64,000 nucleotides of DNA. Origin: JBHIYN01 sp041984235 (GTDB taxonomy: Bacteria > Pseudomonadota > Gammaproteobacteria > Ga0077536). The notes under the pieces are model-generated. The model worked only from the letters and a program-made list of their open reading frames with translations, did not search any database and was not told the origin of the DNA. The position numbers and the translations under genes are program-made. This document shows positions 42,039 to 51,066 of the stretch, piece by piece. The stretch spans positions 372,001 to 436,000 of the forward strand of contig JBHIYN010000001.1 of NCBI GenBank assembly GCA_041984235.1, read 5' to 3'. Position 1 is the first letter of the stretch, and each line of letters starts with the position of its first letter.

Positions 42039-43523
42039 TCAGGCGGGGTTGCTGCAGTGAATGTCGGGGCGGCGGCCGCTCCAGGGGCGGGCGTGTTCGA
42101 GCTGTCCGGCAAGCTGGAACAGTGTGCCTTCGTCGCCGAAACGGCCGACGAACTGCAGCCCGATCGGCAGGCCGTCGTCGTTCATCGCCAGCGGCACCGA
42201 CATCGCCGGCTGGCCGGTCAGGTTGTAGGCATAGGTGAAGGCGACGAAATTGAGGATGTCGTGCAGCCACTGGCCGGGCCGCTCGTCGCTGGGCGTGAAG
42301 GCGCCGATGCGGACCGGCGGCACCGCCAGTGTCGGGCTCAGCAGCACGTCGAAATCGCCGTCCGCGTACCACCGTGCGACGCGCCGGGTGAAGCGCTGCG
42401 CGATCTCGACCGCCTCCAGGTAGGCCGCCGGGTCACTGGCGAGCGCGCCCTGGTACCAATCCCAGGTCGCGTCCTCGACGTCGTCGCGGGTCAGCGTGCG
42501 GCCGAGCTCGCGTTCCCAGTAGCGCATGACGTGCGCGGTGAAGCCGCCGAAGCGCGGACCGAATACGGCCGGCATGTCGGGCTGCGCGAAGGTGTCGGCG
42601 TCGGTTTCGACGACGTCGTGGCCGAGCTCCTCGAGCAGCTTCGCGGTGTCCTCGACCGCGTGCACGCAATCGGGGTGCGGGGTGGTGGTTTCGTGCCAGC
42701 CGGTCGGCAGGCGCGTGATGAAGCCGATGCGCAGCCGGCCCGGCGGTCGCGCGACCTCTTCCAGGTAGGGACGCTCGGGCGGCGGTGCGTGGTAGGGATC
42801 GCCAAGGTCCGGACCAGCGGTGACATCGAGCATGGCGGCCGAATCGCGCACGCTGCGGCTGACCACGTGCTCGTAGATGATGCCGGAGCCGAGGTCGCCG
42901 AACAGCGGGCCCAGCGGGTTGCGCCCACGCGAGGGCTTCATGCCGAACAGGCCGCAGCACGCCGCCGGGATGCGTATCGAGCCGCCACCGTCGTTGGCGT
43001 GTGCCATGGGTACGACGCCGGCGGCGACCATGGCCGCCGAGCCGCCGCTGGAGCCGCCCGGCGTGTGCTCCGGGTTCCACGGATTGCGCGTCACGCCATG
43101 CAGCTCGGGCTCGGTGACCGGCGAGCCGCCGAATTCCGGGGTGTTGGTCTTGCCGCACACGACCAGCCCGGCCGCCTTGTGACGCACCACGAGCTCGGAG
43201 TCGATGCGGGAGACGTAGCCGGCCAGCGCCCTGCAACCTTCGTTGAACGGCGCGCCGGCGTACTCGGCGAGCAGGTCCTTGAGCAGGAAGGGCACGCCGC
43301 AGAACACCGCGTCGCGGGCGCGGCCGGCGGCCAGTTCGTCGCGCCAGTGGCCCGCGACCCGGCGCGCCTCGTCGTACATCGGGTGGATGACGGCATTGAG
43401 CGCCGGGTTGACCCGTTCGATGGCGCTGATGGTGTCCTCGGCAATCTCCAGCGGATCGAGTTCACCATTGCGCACCAGGGTGCCGATGGCGACGGCGTCC
43501 AGCTCGCTCAGATCACGTGGCAT
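42039..43523 (-). CDS. Amidase-signature family hydrolase
   Basis: This 494-residue amidase has the Ser-cisSer-Lys triad visible as Lys82 (LLKDLL), Ser158 (TPGGSSGGSAA) and Ser182 (DGGGSIRIPAA), with the usual 24-residue spacing between the serines. Members hydrolyse carboxamides, acyl-amino acids or cyclic amide dimers. The length and the C-terminal half resemble NylA-like amidases. Substrate is unknown. Its stop abuts a repeat element that separates it from moxR. Confidence 0.9.
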   Translation of the reverse strand: MPRDLSELDAVAIGTLVRNGELDPLEIAEDTISAIERVNPALNAVIHPMYDEARRVAGHWRDELAAGRARDAVFCGVPFLLKDLLAEYAGAPFNEGCRALAGYVSRIDSELVVRHKAAGLVVCGKTNTPEFGGSPVTEPELHGVTRNPWNPEHTPGGSSGGSAAMVAAGVVPMAHANDGGGSIRIPAACCGLFGMKPSRGRNPLGPLFGDLGSGIIYEHVVSRSVRDSAAMLDVTAGPDLGDPYHAPPPERPYLEEVARPPGRLRIGFITRLPTGWHETTTPHPDCVHAVEDTAKLLEELGHDVVETDADTFAQPDMPAVFGPRFGGFTAHVMRYWERELGRTLTRDDVEDATWDWYQGALASDPAAYLEAVEIAQRFTRRVARWYADGDFDVLLSPTLAVPPVRIGAFTPSDERPGQWLHDILNFVAFTYAYNLTGQPAMSVPLAMNDDGLPIGLQFVGRFGDEGTLFQLAGQLEHARPWSGRRPDIHCSNPA

Positions 43524-43595
43524 CGAGTTGCTCTCCCGGTTTCCTGTCGCGCGACGGCGCGGCCCGGCATGATAACCGCAGCGCTGCGATCGCGG

Positions 43596-44270
43596 TCAGC
43601 GCCGACCGGCGAGCCAGTCGAGACGCTGGCGCAGGCGCCGGCGCCAGCTCTCCGGCAGGGCCGGCGCGGCGAGCAGCCGTTCCAGCGCTGCCGGCGGCGG
43701 CCGGGTGACCGCGGTCGCGGCATGGAACTCGGCAACGCTGGGCGCGTCCGCGCAGCGTTCGAGCAGGACCAGGCGGTCGCCGGCGGTGACCCGGCCGGGT
43801 TCGAGCACGCGGTAGTACCAGCCGGTCAGGCCGGTTTCGCGGATCCAGGCGGCCATGCCGTGGGCATCGTAGCGGCGGTCGATCTTCCAGCAGGGGCGGC
43901 GCGGCTGGGTCAGGACCACGCGTGCGCTGCCGAGGGCGAAGACGTCGCCGAGGCAGACCATGTCCTCGGCCGGGCCGTGCGTGGAGACGTTCTCGCCGAT
44001 GCTGCCTGCGACCAGGGCGGCCGCCGCGGACGGAAAACGTTCGGCCAGGCGCGCGTAGTGTTGCGCCGGGTAGTGGTGTACCGCCTTGTCCGGGCCGCCG
44101 TGCACGCGGCGATCGGCCTGGAAATCACCGGCCAGGCCGTCCGCAGTCACTGCCACGGCACCGCCCGCGGGCTGCTTGAAGATGCCGCTGGGGGTGCCGT
44201 CGGCGAGCGTCGCGCGGGCGCCGCCGACGAACACGGCACGGATTTCGACGGCGGCAGACTCCAGGGACAT
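43596..44270 (-). CDS. MOSC-domain protein (YiiM-like)
   Basis: This 224-residue protein has a MOSC domain (DGLAGDFQADRRVHGGPDKAVHHYP, then GENVSTHG and VLTQPRRPCWKID). The conserved Cys in RRPCWK binds the molybdenum cofactor. The C-terminal YiiM-type extension suggests reduction of N-hydroxylated compounds with Moco. The ATG at 44270 gives the family N-terminus. Confidence 0.88.
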   Translation of the reverse strand: MSLESAAVEIRAVFVGGARATLADGTPSGIFKQPAGGAVAVTADGLAGDFQADRRVHGGPDKAVHHYPAQHYARLAERFPSAAAALVAGSIGENVSTHGPAEDMVCLGDVFALGSARVVLTQPRRPCWKIDRRYDAHGMAAWIRETGLTGWYYRVLEPGRVTAGDRLVLLERCADAPSVAEFHAATAVTRPPPAALERLLAAPALPESWRRRLRQRLDWLAGRR

Positions 44271-44342
44271 CGGCTCAGGATACCCGCGGCGGCCGGATCT
44301 GCGAAAATCGCCGGCCGTAGCCGTTCGCCGCGAAGGAGTTTC

Positions 44343-44987
44343 ATGAGCGTATCCGCCGTACTGTGGGATTTCGGCGGGGTCATCACGACCTCGCCGTTCG
44401 ATGCCTTCAACCGTTACGAAGCCGAACGCGGCCTGCCGCGTGATTTCATCCGTGGTGTCAACGCGGTCAACCACGAAGACAACGCCTGGGCGCGCTTCGA
44501 GTCGAGCCGCATCGACGCTGACGAGTTCGACCGCGCGTTCCTCGCCGAGACCACCGCCGCCGGCCACCCGGTTCCGGGCCGTGACGTCATTCCGCTGCTC
44601 GGCGGTGACGTGCGCCCGCGCATGGTCGAGGTGCTCGAACGCTGCAAGGCGCGTTACCGGGTCGCCTGCCTGACCAACAATGCCAACACCGGGCACGGGC
44701 CGGGGATGTCGCGCGACCCGCGCCAGGCCGACGACGTGGCGCGGGTGATGACCCTGTTCGACCTGGTCATAGAGTCGAGCAAGGAAGGCATTCGCAAGCC
44801 CGATCCGCGCATCTACGCGCTGGCCTGCGAGCGCCTGGGGGTGCCGCCGGAGGCGATCGTCTACCTCGACGACCTCGGTATCAATCTCAAGCCGGCGCGG
44901 GCCATGGGCATGACCACGATCAAGGTGCTGAACGAGGCGCAGGCGATAAAGGATCTCGCCGCCGCGCTCGGCATCGGGTTCGACTGA
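44343..44987 (+). CDS. HAD-superfamily phosphatase (ACAD10/sEH N-terminal-like)
   Basis: This 214-residue HAD protein has WDFGGVIT as motif I. The usual first Asp is present but the +2 Asp is replaced by Gly, as in the epoxide hydrolase/ACAD10 phosphatase group. Later motifs are CLTNNANTG, GIRKPDPRIY and VYLDDLGINLKPARAMG. Such proteins often travel with acyl-CoA dehydrogenases. GAAGGAG precedes the ATG. Confidence 0.85.
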   Translation: MSVSAVLWDFGGVITTSPFDAFNRYEAERGLPRDFIRGVNAVNHEDNAWARFESSRIDADEFDRAFLAETTAAGHPVPGRDVIPLLGGDVRPRMVEVLERCKARYRVACLTNNANTGHGPGMSRDPRQADDVARVMTLFDLVIESSKEGIRKPDPRIYALACERLGVPPEAIVYLDDLGINLKPARAMGMTTIKVLNEAQAIKDLAAALGIGFD

Positions 44988-45063
44988 GCGCGGTTCACGC
45001 GTTCCCGTCTCTGTCTTAAGATGCCGCGGCGACCTTACACCGCGCGCAGGAGAAAACCGGGCC

Positions 45064-46137
45064 ATGCTCATATTTCGCCAGTTGTTCGACCAGGAGTCGT
45101 CGACCTATACCTACCTGCTCGGCGATGCGGACAGCGGCGATGCAGTGATCATCGACCCGGTGTTCGAGCAGGTGCGGCGCGATGCGGCCCTGCTCGGTGA
45201 GCTCGGCCTGAAGCTTCGCGTGGTGCTGGACACCCACTGCCACGCCGACCACGTCACCGGCGCCTGGCTGCTCAGGCAACGCACCGGTGCGGAGATTGCC
45301 GTCTCCGCCAACGGCGGTGTCGAAGGCGCGGATCGCTACCTGAAGCAGGGCGATCGCGTGAGCTTCGGCGCGCGCTACCTGGAAGTCCGCGAAACCCCCG
45401 GGCACACCAACGGCTGTCTGACCTACGTGCTGGACGACGCGTCGAGAGCCTTCACCGGCGACGCCCTGCTGATTCGCGGCTGCGGCCGCACCGATTTCCA
45501 GCAGGGCAGCGCGGCCGGGCTGTATCGCTCCATCCAGGAGCAGATCTTCACCCTGCCGGACACCACCAGCCTGTACCCGGCGCACGACTACAACGGCCTC
45601 ACGGTGACCAGCGTCGGCGAGGAGAAGCGCTTCAATCCGCGCTTCGGCGGCGACATCGGCGAACGGGATTTCATCGGCTACATGGACAACCTGGGCCTGG
45701 CCCATCCGCGCAAGATCGATGTTGCGGTGCCGGCCAACCTGCACTGCGGGCGGCCGGATGGCGAGGTGCCGGACGATGCCCCCGACTGGGCGCCGCTGAG
45801 CTACACCTTCGCCGGCATCTGGGAGATGGATCCGCAGTGGCTGGAAGAGCATCCGCAGGCGGTGACGGTGCTGGACGTGCGTGAGAGCGACGAGTTCGAC
45901 GGACCGCTCGGCCATATCGACGGTGCCATCCTGATCCCGCTCGGCACGCTCGCCGCGCGCGTCGACGAGGTGCCGCGTGAGCGCCCGGTGGTGACGGTGT
46001 GCCGCGCGGGCGGGCGCTCCGCTCAGGCGACGGTCATCCTCAGGCGGGCCGGACTGACCCGGGTCGCCAACCTCGCCGGCGGCATGCTGCGCTGGCGCGC
46101 GCAGGCCCTGCCGGTCGTCGGCGGCGACAACGTCTGA
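45064..46137 (+). CDS. Persulfide dioxygenase-rhodanese fusion
   Basis: The 357-residue protein has an ETHE1-like MBL domain (residues 1-245: His58, His60, Asp62, His63, His114, Asp133, His174) and a rhodanese domain (about 255-350) with the active Cys313 in VCRAGGRS. The two domains oxidise glutathione persulfide to sulfite and transfer sulfane sulfur to or from thiosulfate. Natural fusions of this type are known in other proteobacteria. A GGAG site lies ahead of the ATG. It is separate from the bigR-blh locus, so the cell has two persulfide dioxygenases. Confidence 0.92.
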   Translation: MLIFRQLFDQESSTYTYLLGDADSGDAVIIDPVFEQVRRDAALLGELGLKLRVVLDTHCHADHVTGAWLLRQRTGAEIAVSANGGVEGADRYLKQGDRVSFGARYLEVRETPGHTNGCLTYVLDDASRAFTGDALLIRGCGRTDFQQGSAAGLYRSIQEQIFTLPDTTSLYPAHDYNGLTVTSVGEEKRFNPRFGGDIGERDFIGYMDNLGLAHPRKIDVAVPANLHCGRPDGEVPDDAPDWAPLSYTFAGIWEMDPQWLEEHPQAVTVLDVRESDEFDGPLGHIDGAILIPLGTLAARVDEVPRERPVVTVCRAGGRSAQATVILRRAGLTRVANLAGGMLRWRAQALPVVGGDNV

Positions 46138-46201
46138 ACGGCGCCGCGCCGGGGTAAACCGGCTGCGTTATCATGCGCCCCGGATTGGCCGGGAGCGGAG
46201 C

Positions 46202-47218
46202 ATGAAAATCGATACCCTCATGGCGCCGGCGGCGCCGCAGCGCATTGCCGAGCAGGCGCGCGAGTTCGAACGCCTCGGCTTCGACTGCATCTGGACCTTC
46301 GAAGCGATGAGCGACGCGTTCCTGCCGCTCGCGCACGCGGCGGCCGCCACCGAGCGCCTCGAGATCGGGACCAACATCGCCGTCGCCTTTGCGCGTTCGC
46401 CGTTCGCGATGGCGCAGATCGCCTGGGACCTGCAGCGTGATTCCGGCGGCCGCTTCCGGCTCGGGCTCGGCACCCAGGTGCGCGCCCACATCGAGCGCCG
46501 TTTCTCGATGCCCTTCGATCATCCGGCGGCGCGGGTCACCGACTACGTGCGCTGCGTGCGCGCGATCTGGGACACCTTCCAGAACGGCGCGAAGCCGGAC
46601 TACGAGGGGCCGTTCTACCGTTTCAAGCTGATCAACCCGTTCTTCAACCCGGGGCCGATCGATCATCCGCGCATTCCGATCTACCTGGCCGGCGTCAATC
46701 CGCGCATGTGCCGCGCGGCCGGCGAAGTCGCTGACGGCTTCCACGTTCATCCCATGCACTCGGCGGGTTACCTGCGCGACGTCGTGCGCCCGGCGCTGGA
46801 CGAAGGCGCACGTGACGCCGGACGCAGCGTGAGCGACCTCGAGCTGTACTCGCCGGTGTTCGTCATCACCGGCGACACCCAGGCCGAGATCGACGCGATG
46901 GAGCAGGCCGTGCGGCGCCAGGCCTCGTTCTACGGCTCGACGCCGAGCTATGCGGCGGTGCTCGAGTACCACGGCCACGGCGAGCTGGGGCGCAAGCTCA
47001 ACGGACTCATGCGCGAGGGGCGCATGGACGAGATGGCCGCGGCGATCCCCGAGGACCTTTTGGAGAACATCGCCATCATCGGCAAGCCGGGCGAGATCGG
47101 CCAGCGCATGCGCGAGCGTTACGACGGCATCCTCGACCGCGTCTCGCTCTATCTCACCATGGGCGGCGACGGCGAGTTCGACCGCTGGGACGAGCTCATC
47201 AGCGCCATTCACGCCTGA
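46202..47218 (+). CDS. LLM-class oxidoreductase, F420-dependent family
   Basis: The 338-residue luciferase-like TIM-barrel protein starts MKIDTLMAPAAPQRIAEQA. FGLGTQVRAHIERRF-type and IPIYLAGVNPRMCRAAGEVADGF segments place it with the F420-dependent subgroup (TIGR03617-like). Redox partner (F420 or FMN) is inferred from the subgroup only. The ribosome site GGGAGCGGAGC precedes the ATG. Confidence 0.82.
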   Translation: MKIDTLMAPAAPQRIAEQAREFERLGFDCIWTFEAMSDAFLPLAHAAAATERLEIGTNIAVAFARSPFAMAQIAWDLQRDSGGRFRLGLGTQVRAHIERRFSMPFDHPAARVTDYVRCVRAIWDTFQNGAKPDYEGPFYRFKLINPFFNPGPIDHPRIPIYLAGVNPRMCRAAGEVADGFHVHPMHSAGYLRDVVRPALDEGARDAGRSVSDLELYSPVFVITGDTQAEIDAMEQAVRRQASFYGSTPSYAAVLEYHGHGELGRKLNGLMREGRMDEMAAAIPEDLLENIAIIGKPGEIGQRMRERYDGILDRVSLYLTMGGDGEFDRWDELISAIHA

Positions 47219-47236
47219 GCCGCGGCGGCCGCCGTG

Positions 47237-49087
47237 TTACAGGGTCAGTGACAGGCGCGGGATCTCCGCGATCTGCTGCTGGTCGAGATAGTCGATGTGA
47301 TCGCTCAGCAGTTCGCGCATTTCCTCGACTTCACGGTAGAGCCGGTTGGCCGAGGTCAGCTTGCGATCGAACTGGCGTCGCGTCTCCTGTAGCTGCGCCT
47401 TCTGGCGCGCGATGTTGTTGGCCAGCGCGATGAGCTTCTTGTAGTAGCTGCGCAGGAGCTGCTCCTTGTCGCGGTACTCGCTGTCGACCTGGCGGCGGAT
47501 GGCGGCCTCGCGCTGGCGGATCTCCTCGTTGGTGAGCTCACGCATGCGCTGCAGCTTGGCCTGGTAATCGGCTTCGATGCCGGCGCGGCGTTGCTCCACC
47601 GCCTGCTCCAGCTCGGCGCGCAGACGCTGCTCCATCTCGGCGAAGACCGCCGCGATGCCGTCAGCGGCAGGGGGCCCCTGGTGCGCGTCGGGTGCGACTG
47701 CGGCCGCTTCGGGCGGCGCCACCGCGGCCGGGTGGTCGTGGCCGCCAAGGTCGTCATGTTGTTCGCCGAGCTCGCCGATGATGTCGGCGAGCGCCTGGCC
47801 GGTGGCCGTGTCGGCATAGTGTTCGGCCGGAACTGCTGCGTTCATTTCCCGCTGTGCCTCCTCGTGCGTGTACAACCCGGCGATGCGGGTGATGGTGCTG
47901 TCGAGCGGGCTGTCGTGGTCCGGTTCTTCCATGCCGGGCTCATCGGGTCGGTCGTTCACGGGGGCGTCCTCGTGCGGGTCGCTGCGTTCAGTTGCAAGGT
48001 AGACGACGGTGGGGGCGGCGTCTGCCTCCCGGGCCGCGAGCTCGGGGTAGCGCTCGAGCGCGGCGGCGATACCGGATTCGAGGTAAACCACGCGGAAGCC
48101 GCGTTCGCCGAGCAGGAAAGCGGCGATCGCGCACTGCTCGGCGTCGTCACCGCAGACGACGTAGCGGAAATCCTTGCGCAGGCGATTGCTCTGCAGGCGC
48201 AGCATGCTGAGCGGAATGTTCTCGCTGCCGCCGAGGGCCTGGCGGGCATGGTCTTCCGGGTAGCGGATGTCCAGCCACACCGCGCCGCCATCGATCTCGC
48301 CGAGTGCCTGCTCCAGTGATACCGGGTGCAGCACCTCGTTCTGGATCAGCTCGACGAAGTCGTCACGGCCGAGGCGCATCAGCAGGCCGTCGGAGAGCAT
48401 GGTGACGCTGGCGTTGCGCGGCTGGCCGGAGATCAGTGCTTCCTCGCCAAAGGCGGTACCGGGGCCGAGATCGGCGAGGTGGATCTGGCCGCGGCCGGCC
48501 GCAATCGTGCGCGACACCTCGCAGTAACCCTTCTCGATGACGTAGTAGTAGTCGCCCACCGAGCCCTGCCTGACCACGACGTCGTCGGCCTTCAGCGCGA
48601 TCTGCTCCATGCGCGCGAAGATTTTCTGGATGTTGGTTGCCGGCAGCACCGTGAACAGCTCCGACTGCAGCATGCGGATCATCCAGTCCGACGAGCGCTC
48701 GGTCGCGATCTCGGCGACCTCGAATTCGCCGGCTTCCAGGCGCGACTCGTGCTGCTCGACCAGGCGATCGAGGGCGACGCGGCGGAACCAGGCGATGGTC
48801 GCGCCGTGCGGCGCCCGCACGGTGTAGCGCTTGCGCCCGGGCGGGTCCAGCGGTTGCAGGGCCGCCTTGTTGGTCGCCGAGAGCGTGCGCACGGGCTTGC
48901 CGTGCCAGATCAGCTCGACGCTGCCGGCGACGAGGTAGTGCACGCGATCGTCACTCGCGCCCTGCGCGTAGACGACCTCGCCGCGTTCGCACACGTGCAG
49001 GTTGGCGAGCGCCACCGCGCGGTCCTGCAAGGGCTGCGAGAGGCGCTGGATCGGCATGAAGCGCCGAATGCGGGATTCCGTGTCCAC
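47237..49087 (-). CDS. Tandem cyclic-nucleotide-binding, rhodanese and coiled-coil protein
   Basis: The 616-residue protein has four parts. A degenerate cNMP-binding fold lies at about 10-115. A second cNMP domain at about 143-250 has an intact phosphate-binding cassette (FGEEALISGQPRNASV; Glu216 and Arg224). A rhodanese domain lies at about 255-345 with a Cys312 at the active-loop position (VVCGDDAEQC). An acidic linker leads to a long coiled coil at about 475-600. No DNA-binding domain is seen, so it is not a CRP-type regulator. It may link cAMP or cGMP to sulfur or redox state. The start is GTG at 49087 after GGGGGA. Confidence 0.85.
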   Translation of the reverse strand: MDTESRIRRFMPIQRLSQPLQDRAVALANLHVCERGEVVYAQGASDDRVHYLVAGSVELIWHGKPVRTLSATNKAALQPLDPPGRKRYTVRAPHGATIAWFRRVALDRLVEQHESRLEAGEFEVAEIATERSSDWMIRMLQSELFTVLPATNIQKIFARMEQIALKADDVVVRQGSVGDYYYVIEKGYCEVSRTIAAGRGQIHLADLGPGTAFGEEALISGQPRNASVTMLSDGLLMRLGRDDFVELIQNEVLHPVSLEQALGEIDGGAVWLDIRYPEDHARQALGGSENIPLSMLRLQSNRLRKDFRYVVCGDDAEQCAIAAFLLGERGFRVVYLESGIAAALERYPELAAREADAAPTVVYLATERSDPHEDAPVNDRPDEPGMEEPDHDSPLDSTITRIAGLYTHEEAQREMNAAVPAEHYADTATGQALADIIGELGEQHDDLGGHDHPAAVAPPEAAAVAPDAHQGPPAADGIAAVFAEMEQRLRAELEQAVEQRRAGIEADYQAKLQRMRELTNEEIRQREAAIRRQVDSEYRDKEQLLRSYYKKLIALANNIARQKAQLQETRRQFDRKLTSANRLYREVEEMRELLSDHIDYLDQQQIAEIPRLSLTL

Positions 49088-49202
49088 GTAGTTCCCCCGA
49101 AAACCGTGGGCAGAACGATTAGCTTATTAATTTCTTATAGTTATGGGGTGTAATTATATTGATTTATGAGGAAATGAACAGCCGTCCGTCGCACCCCGGC
49201 GC
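49088..49202 (-). promoter_or_regulatory. AT-rich island upstream of the cNMP/rhodanese gene
   Basis: Positions 49120-49180 are strikingly AT-rich for this genome. On the minus strand a perfect TATAAT (49153-49158) lies 65 bases before the GTG start. No good -35 is seen at the right distance. It is a plausible promoter region for the gene at 47237-49087. Confidence 0.4.
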
Positions 49203-49640
49203 TCAGCCGCCGGGGGCCGCCGCCGCGGGGATGATTTCGAGCACCGCGCGGCGCCGGTAGCGGCCGGTGAGGCGCGAGAAGAGGTCGGTCAGCCACATCT
49301 GCCAGCCGTACTTGCGGCGCAGCAGGCGGTAGGCTTCGGCGCTGCGGTCCGCATCGGCGACGATGCGCGCCTGCGCGTCCAGCCACGGTCCGAGCAGCCT
49401 GCCGCGCAGGTCGCACAGGGCGACCCGCGCGCGCCCGTTGGCGCGGATGCGCTTGACCTTGCCGGCGTCGCCGGCGCTGAAGCAGTACAGGCGCGGTCCG
49501 TGCGCGGCGAACCACACCGGCGTGCGCACCTCGCGGCCGTCGCGCCGGTAGGTGGCGAGACTGAGGTAGCGCGCCTGCGCCAGCTCGGCGAATTCCGGCG
49601 TCGCCCCGGATCCCGGATCGGCCGGCGCAGGCTCAGTCAT
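49203..49640 (-). CDS. PPOX-class (F420-dependent type) split-barrel oxidoreductase
   Basis: The 145-residue split-barrel flavin-binding protein contains ARYLSLATYRRDGREVRTPVWFAAHG, KVKRIRANGRARVALCDLRG and the C-terminal SRLTGRYRRRAVLEI. This is the pattern of the PPOX-class F420-dependent family (TIGR03666-like, as in mycobacteria). The ATG at 49640 overlaps the end of the enoyl-CoA hydratase gene by eight bases, indicating coupled expression. Cofactor identity is inferred. Confidence 0.82.
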   Translation of the reverse strand: MTEPAPADPGSGATPEFAELAQARYLSLATYRRDGREVRTPVWFAAHGPRLYCFSAGDAGKVKRIRANGRARVALCDLRGRLLGPWLDAQARIVADADRSAEAYRLLRRKYGWQMWLTDLFSRLTGRYRRRAVLEIIPAAAAPGG

Positions 49641-50424
49641 CCGGGTAGTTCGCGGCGCGCTTCTCGAGGAAGGCGTTGATGCCTTCCTCGAACAGGCCGG
49701 CGCCGGCGCACAGGATCTGGCCGCGGTCCTCGAGTGCGGCGGCCGCCTCCAGGCTGGGCGCATCGATCGCGAGATTGAGCCCCTCCTTGGTCATCCTGAG
49801 TCCCATGGGGGAGGTCGCGAGCATGTCCGCCACGATCGCGCGGCCTTCGTCTTCCAGGGCGTCCTCGGCGACCACGGCGCTGACCACGCCGAGGCGCTCG
49901 GCGCGGGCCGGCTCCAGGAAGCGCCCGGTCATCATCAGCTCCGCCGCCACCGCGGCGCCGGCAGCGCGCGGCAGGAAGTAGCTGATGCCGACGTCGCAGC
50001 CGGTCATGCCGACCTTCACCATGGCGACGTTCATGCGCGTGCCCGGGGTAATCACGCGAATGTCGGAAGCGAGCAGGAAGGCGAAGCCGCCGCCGGTGGT
50101 GGCACCCTGTGCCAGGCACACGATGGGCTGCGGGCAGCGCCGCATGCGCAGGAACACCTCGCTGACCTGGCGCTGCACGCGCATGCCCGGGATGGTGCCG
50201 CGGTTGACCGCCTCGGCGTCCTTCAGGTCGTAGCCAGCGCAGAAGGCGCGACCGGCGCCGCGCAGTACCACCGCGCGCACCCGGTGGTCGAATTGCAGGC
50301 CGGCGAAGTAGTGCTGCAGCTCGTCGCACATGCGCGGATTGATCACGTTCATGCGCTCGGGGCGGTTCAGGGTCAGCCAGTCGACGGCTCCATCGTGGTC
50401 GACGCGGATGGTCTCGTAGTTCAT
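49633..50424 (-). CDS. Enoyl-CoA hydratase/isomerase-family protein
   Basis: This 263-residue crotonase-fold protein has the oxyanion-hole motifs VLRGAGRAFCAGYDLKDAEAV and ATTGGGFAFLLASDIRV. It probably acts on an acyl-CoA ester in beta-oxidation-like degradation. The start overlaps the GST stop by four bases. It is the middle of a three-gene translationally coupled set (GST, hydratase, PPOX). Confidence 0.9.
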   Translation of the reverse strand: MNYETIRVDHDGAVDWLTLNRPERMNVINPRMCDELQHYFAGLQFDHRVRAVVLRGAGRAFCAGYDLKDAEAVNRGTIPGMRVQRQVSEVFLRMRRCPQPIVCLAQGATTGGGFAFLLASDIRVITPGTRMNVAMVKVGMTGCDVGISYFLPRAAGAAVAAELMMTGRFLEPARAERLGVVSAVVAEDALEDEGRAIVADMLATSPMGLRMTKEGLNLAIDAPSLEAAAALEDRGQILCAGAGLFEEGINAFLEKRAANYPDD

Positions 50425-51044
50425 GCGGGGTCGTGCTCCGGTTGGTAGCCCATGGCGACGTGGCCGGGTTCGGCGGCGACGCGCGCGAGCCAGGCACGGA
50501 CGCGGGCGAAGTCGTCGAGCGCGAAGCCGCCCTCGTCGGCGACATGGGTATAGGCGTAGAGAGAGATGTCGGCGATGGTGTAACGGCCGGCAGCGAAGAA
50601 GTCGTGGGTCGCGAGGTGGCGCTCCATCACGTTCAGCGCCGCGTACCCGGGTGCCTGGCGCGCGGCGAGGTCGGCGGCACGTTCCGGCGGATTACCGAGA
50701 AATCGGTGGATGAAGCGCGAGGTGGCGATGTAGGGCTCGTGGCTGTACTGCTCGAAGCACTGCCATTGCAGCACCTCGGCACGGGCATAGCGCTCGTTCG
50801 GCAGCAGCGCGCTGCCGTCGGCGAGGTAGTTGAGGATGGCATTGGACTCGGCCAGGGTGCGGCCGTCGTCGAGTACCGCCAGCGGCACCTTGCCGTTCGG
50901 GTTGAGAGCGAGGAACGCCGCCGTGCGGGTGTCGCCGGCGAGGATGTCGACCTCGCGCCAGGCCCACGGCAGGCCGAGCTGGACCAGCGCCAGGACCAGC
51001 TTGTAGCAGTTGCCGGAAAAGGTGCTGCCGTGGACGGTGATCAT
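50421..51044 (-). CDS. Glutathione S-transferase
   Basis: From the ATG at 51044 the protein has 207 residues. The N-terminal thioredoxin-like domain (ITVHGSTFSGNCYKLVLAL) has Ser in the catalytic position, and NPNGKVP and ESNAIL bind glutathione. The C-terminal helical domain is complete. A GTG at 51062 would add six residues. It begins a run of overlapping genes with the hydratase and PPOX proteins. The cell also makes glutathionylspermidine and glutathione-persulfide enzymes, so glutathione is clearly in use. Confidence 0.88.
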   Translation of the reverse strand: MITVHGSTFSGNCYKLVLALVQLGLPWAWREVDILAGDTRTAAFLALNPNGKVPLAVLDDGRTLAESNAILNYLADGSALLPNERYARAEVLQWQCFEQYSHEPYIATSRFIHRFLGNPPERAADLAARQAPGYAALNVMERHLATHDFFAAGRYTIADISLYAYTHVADEGGFALDDFARVRAWLARVAAEPGHVAMGYQPEHDPA

Positions 51045-51066
51045 GGTCGCGGGGAAGCCCACCGGC

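Noticed and set aside
41676..44342. Long plus-strand frame before the HAD phosphatase
   Set aside because: It overlaps the amidase and MOSC genes antisense and crosses the repeat unit. The phosphatase begins at 44343.
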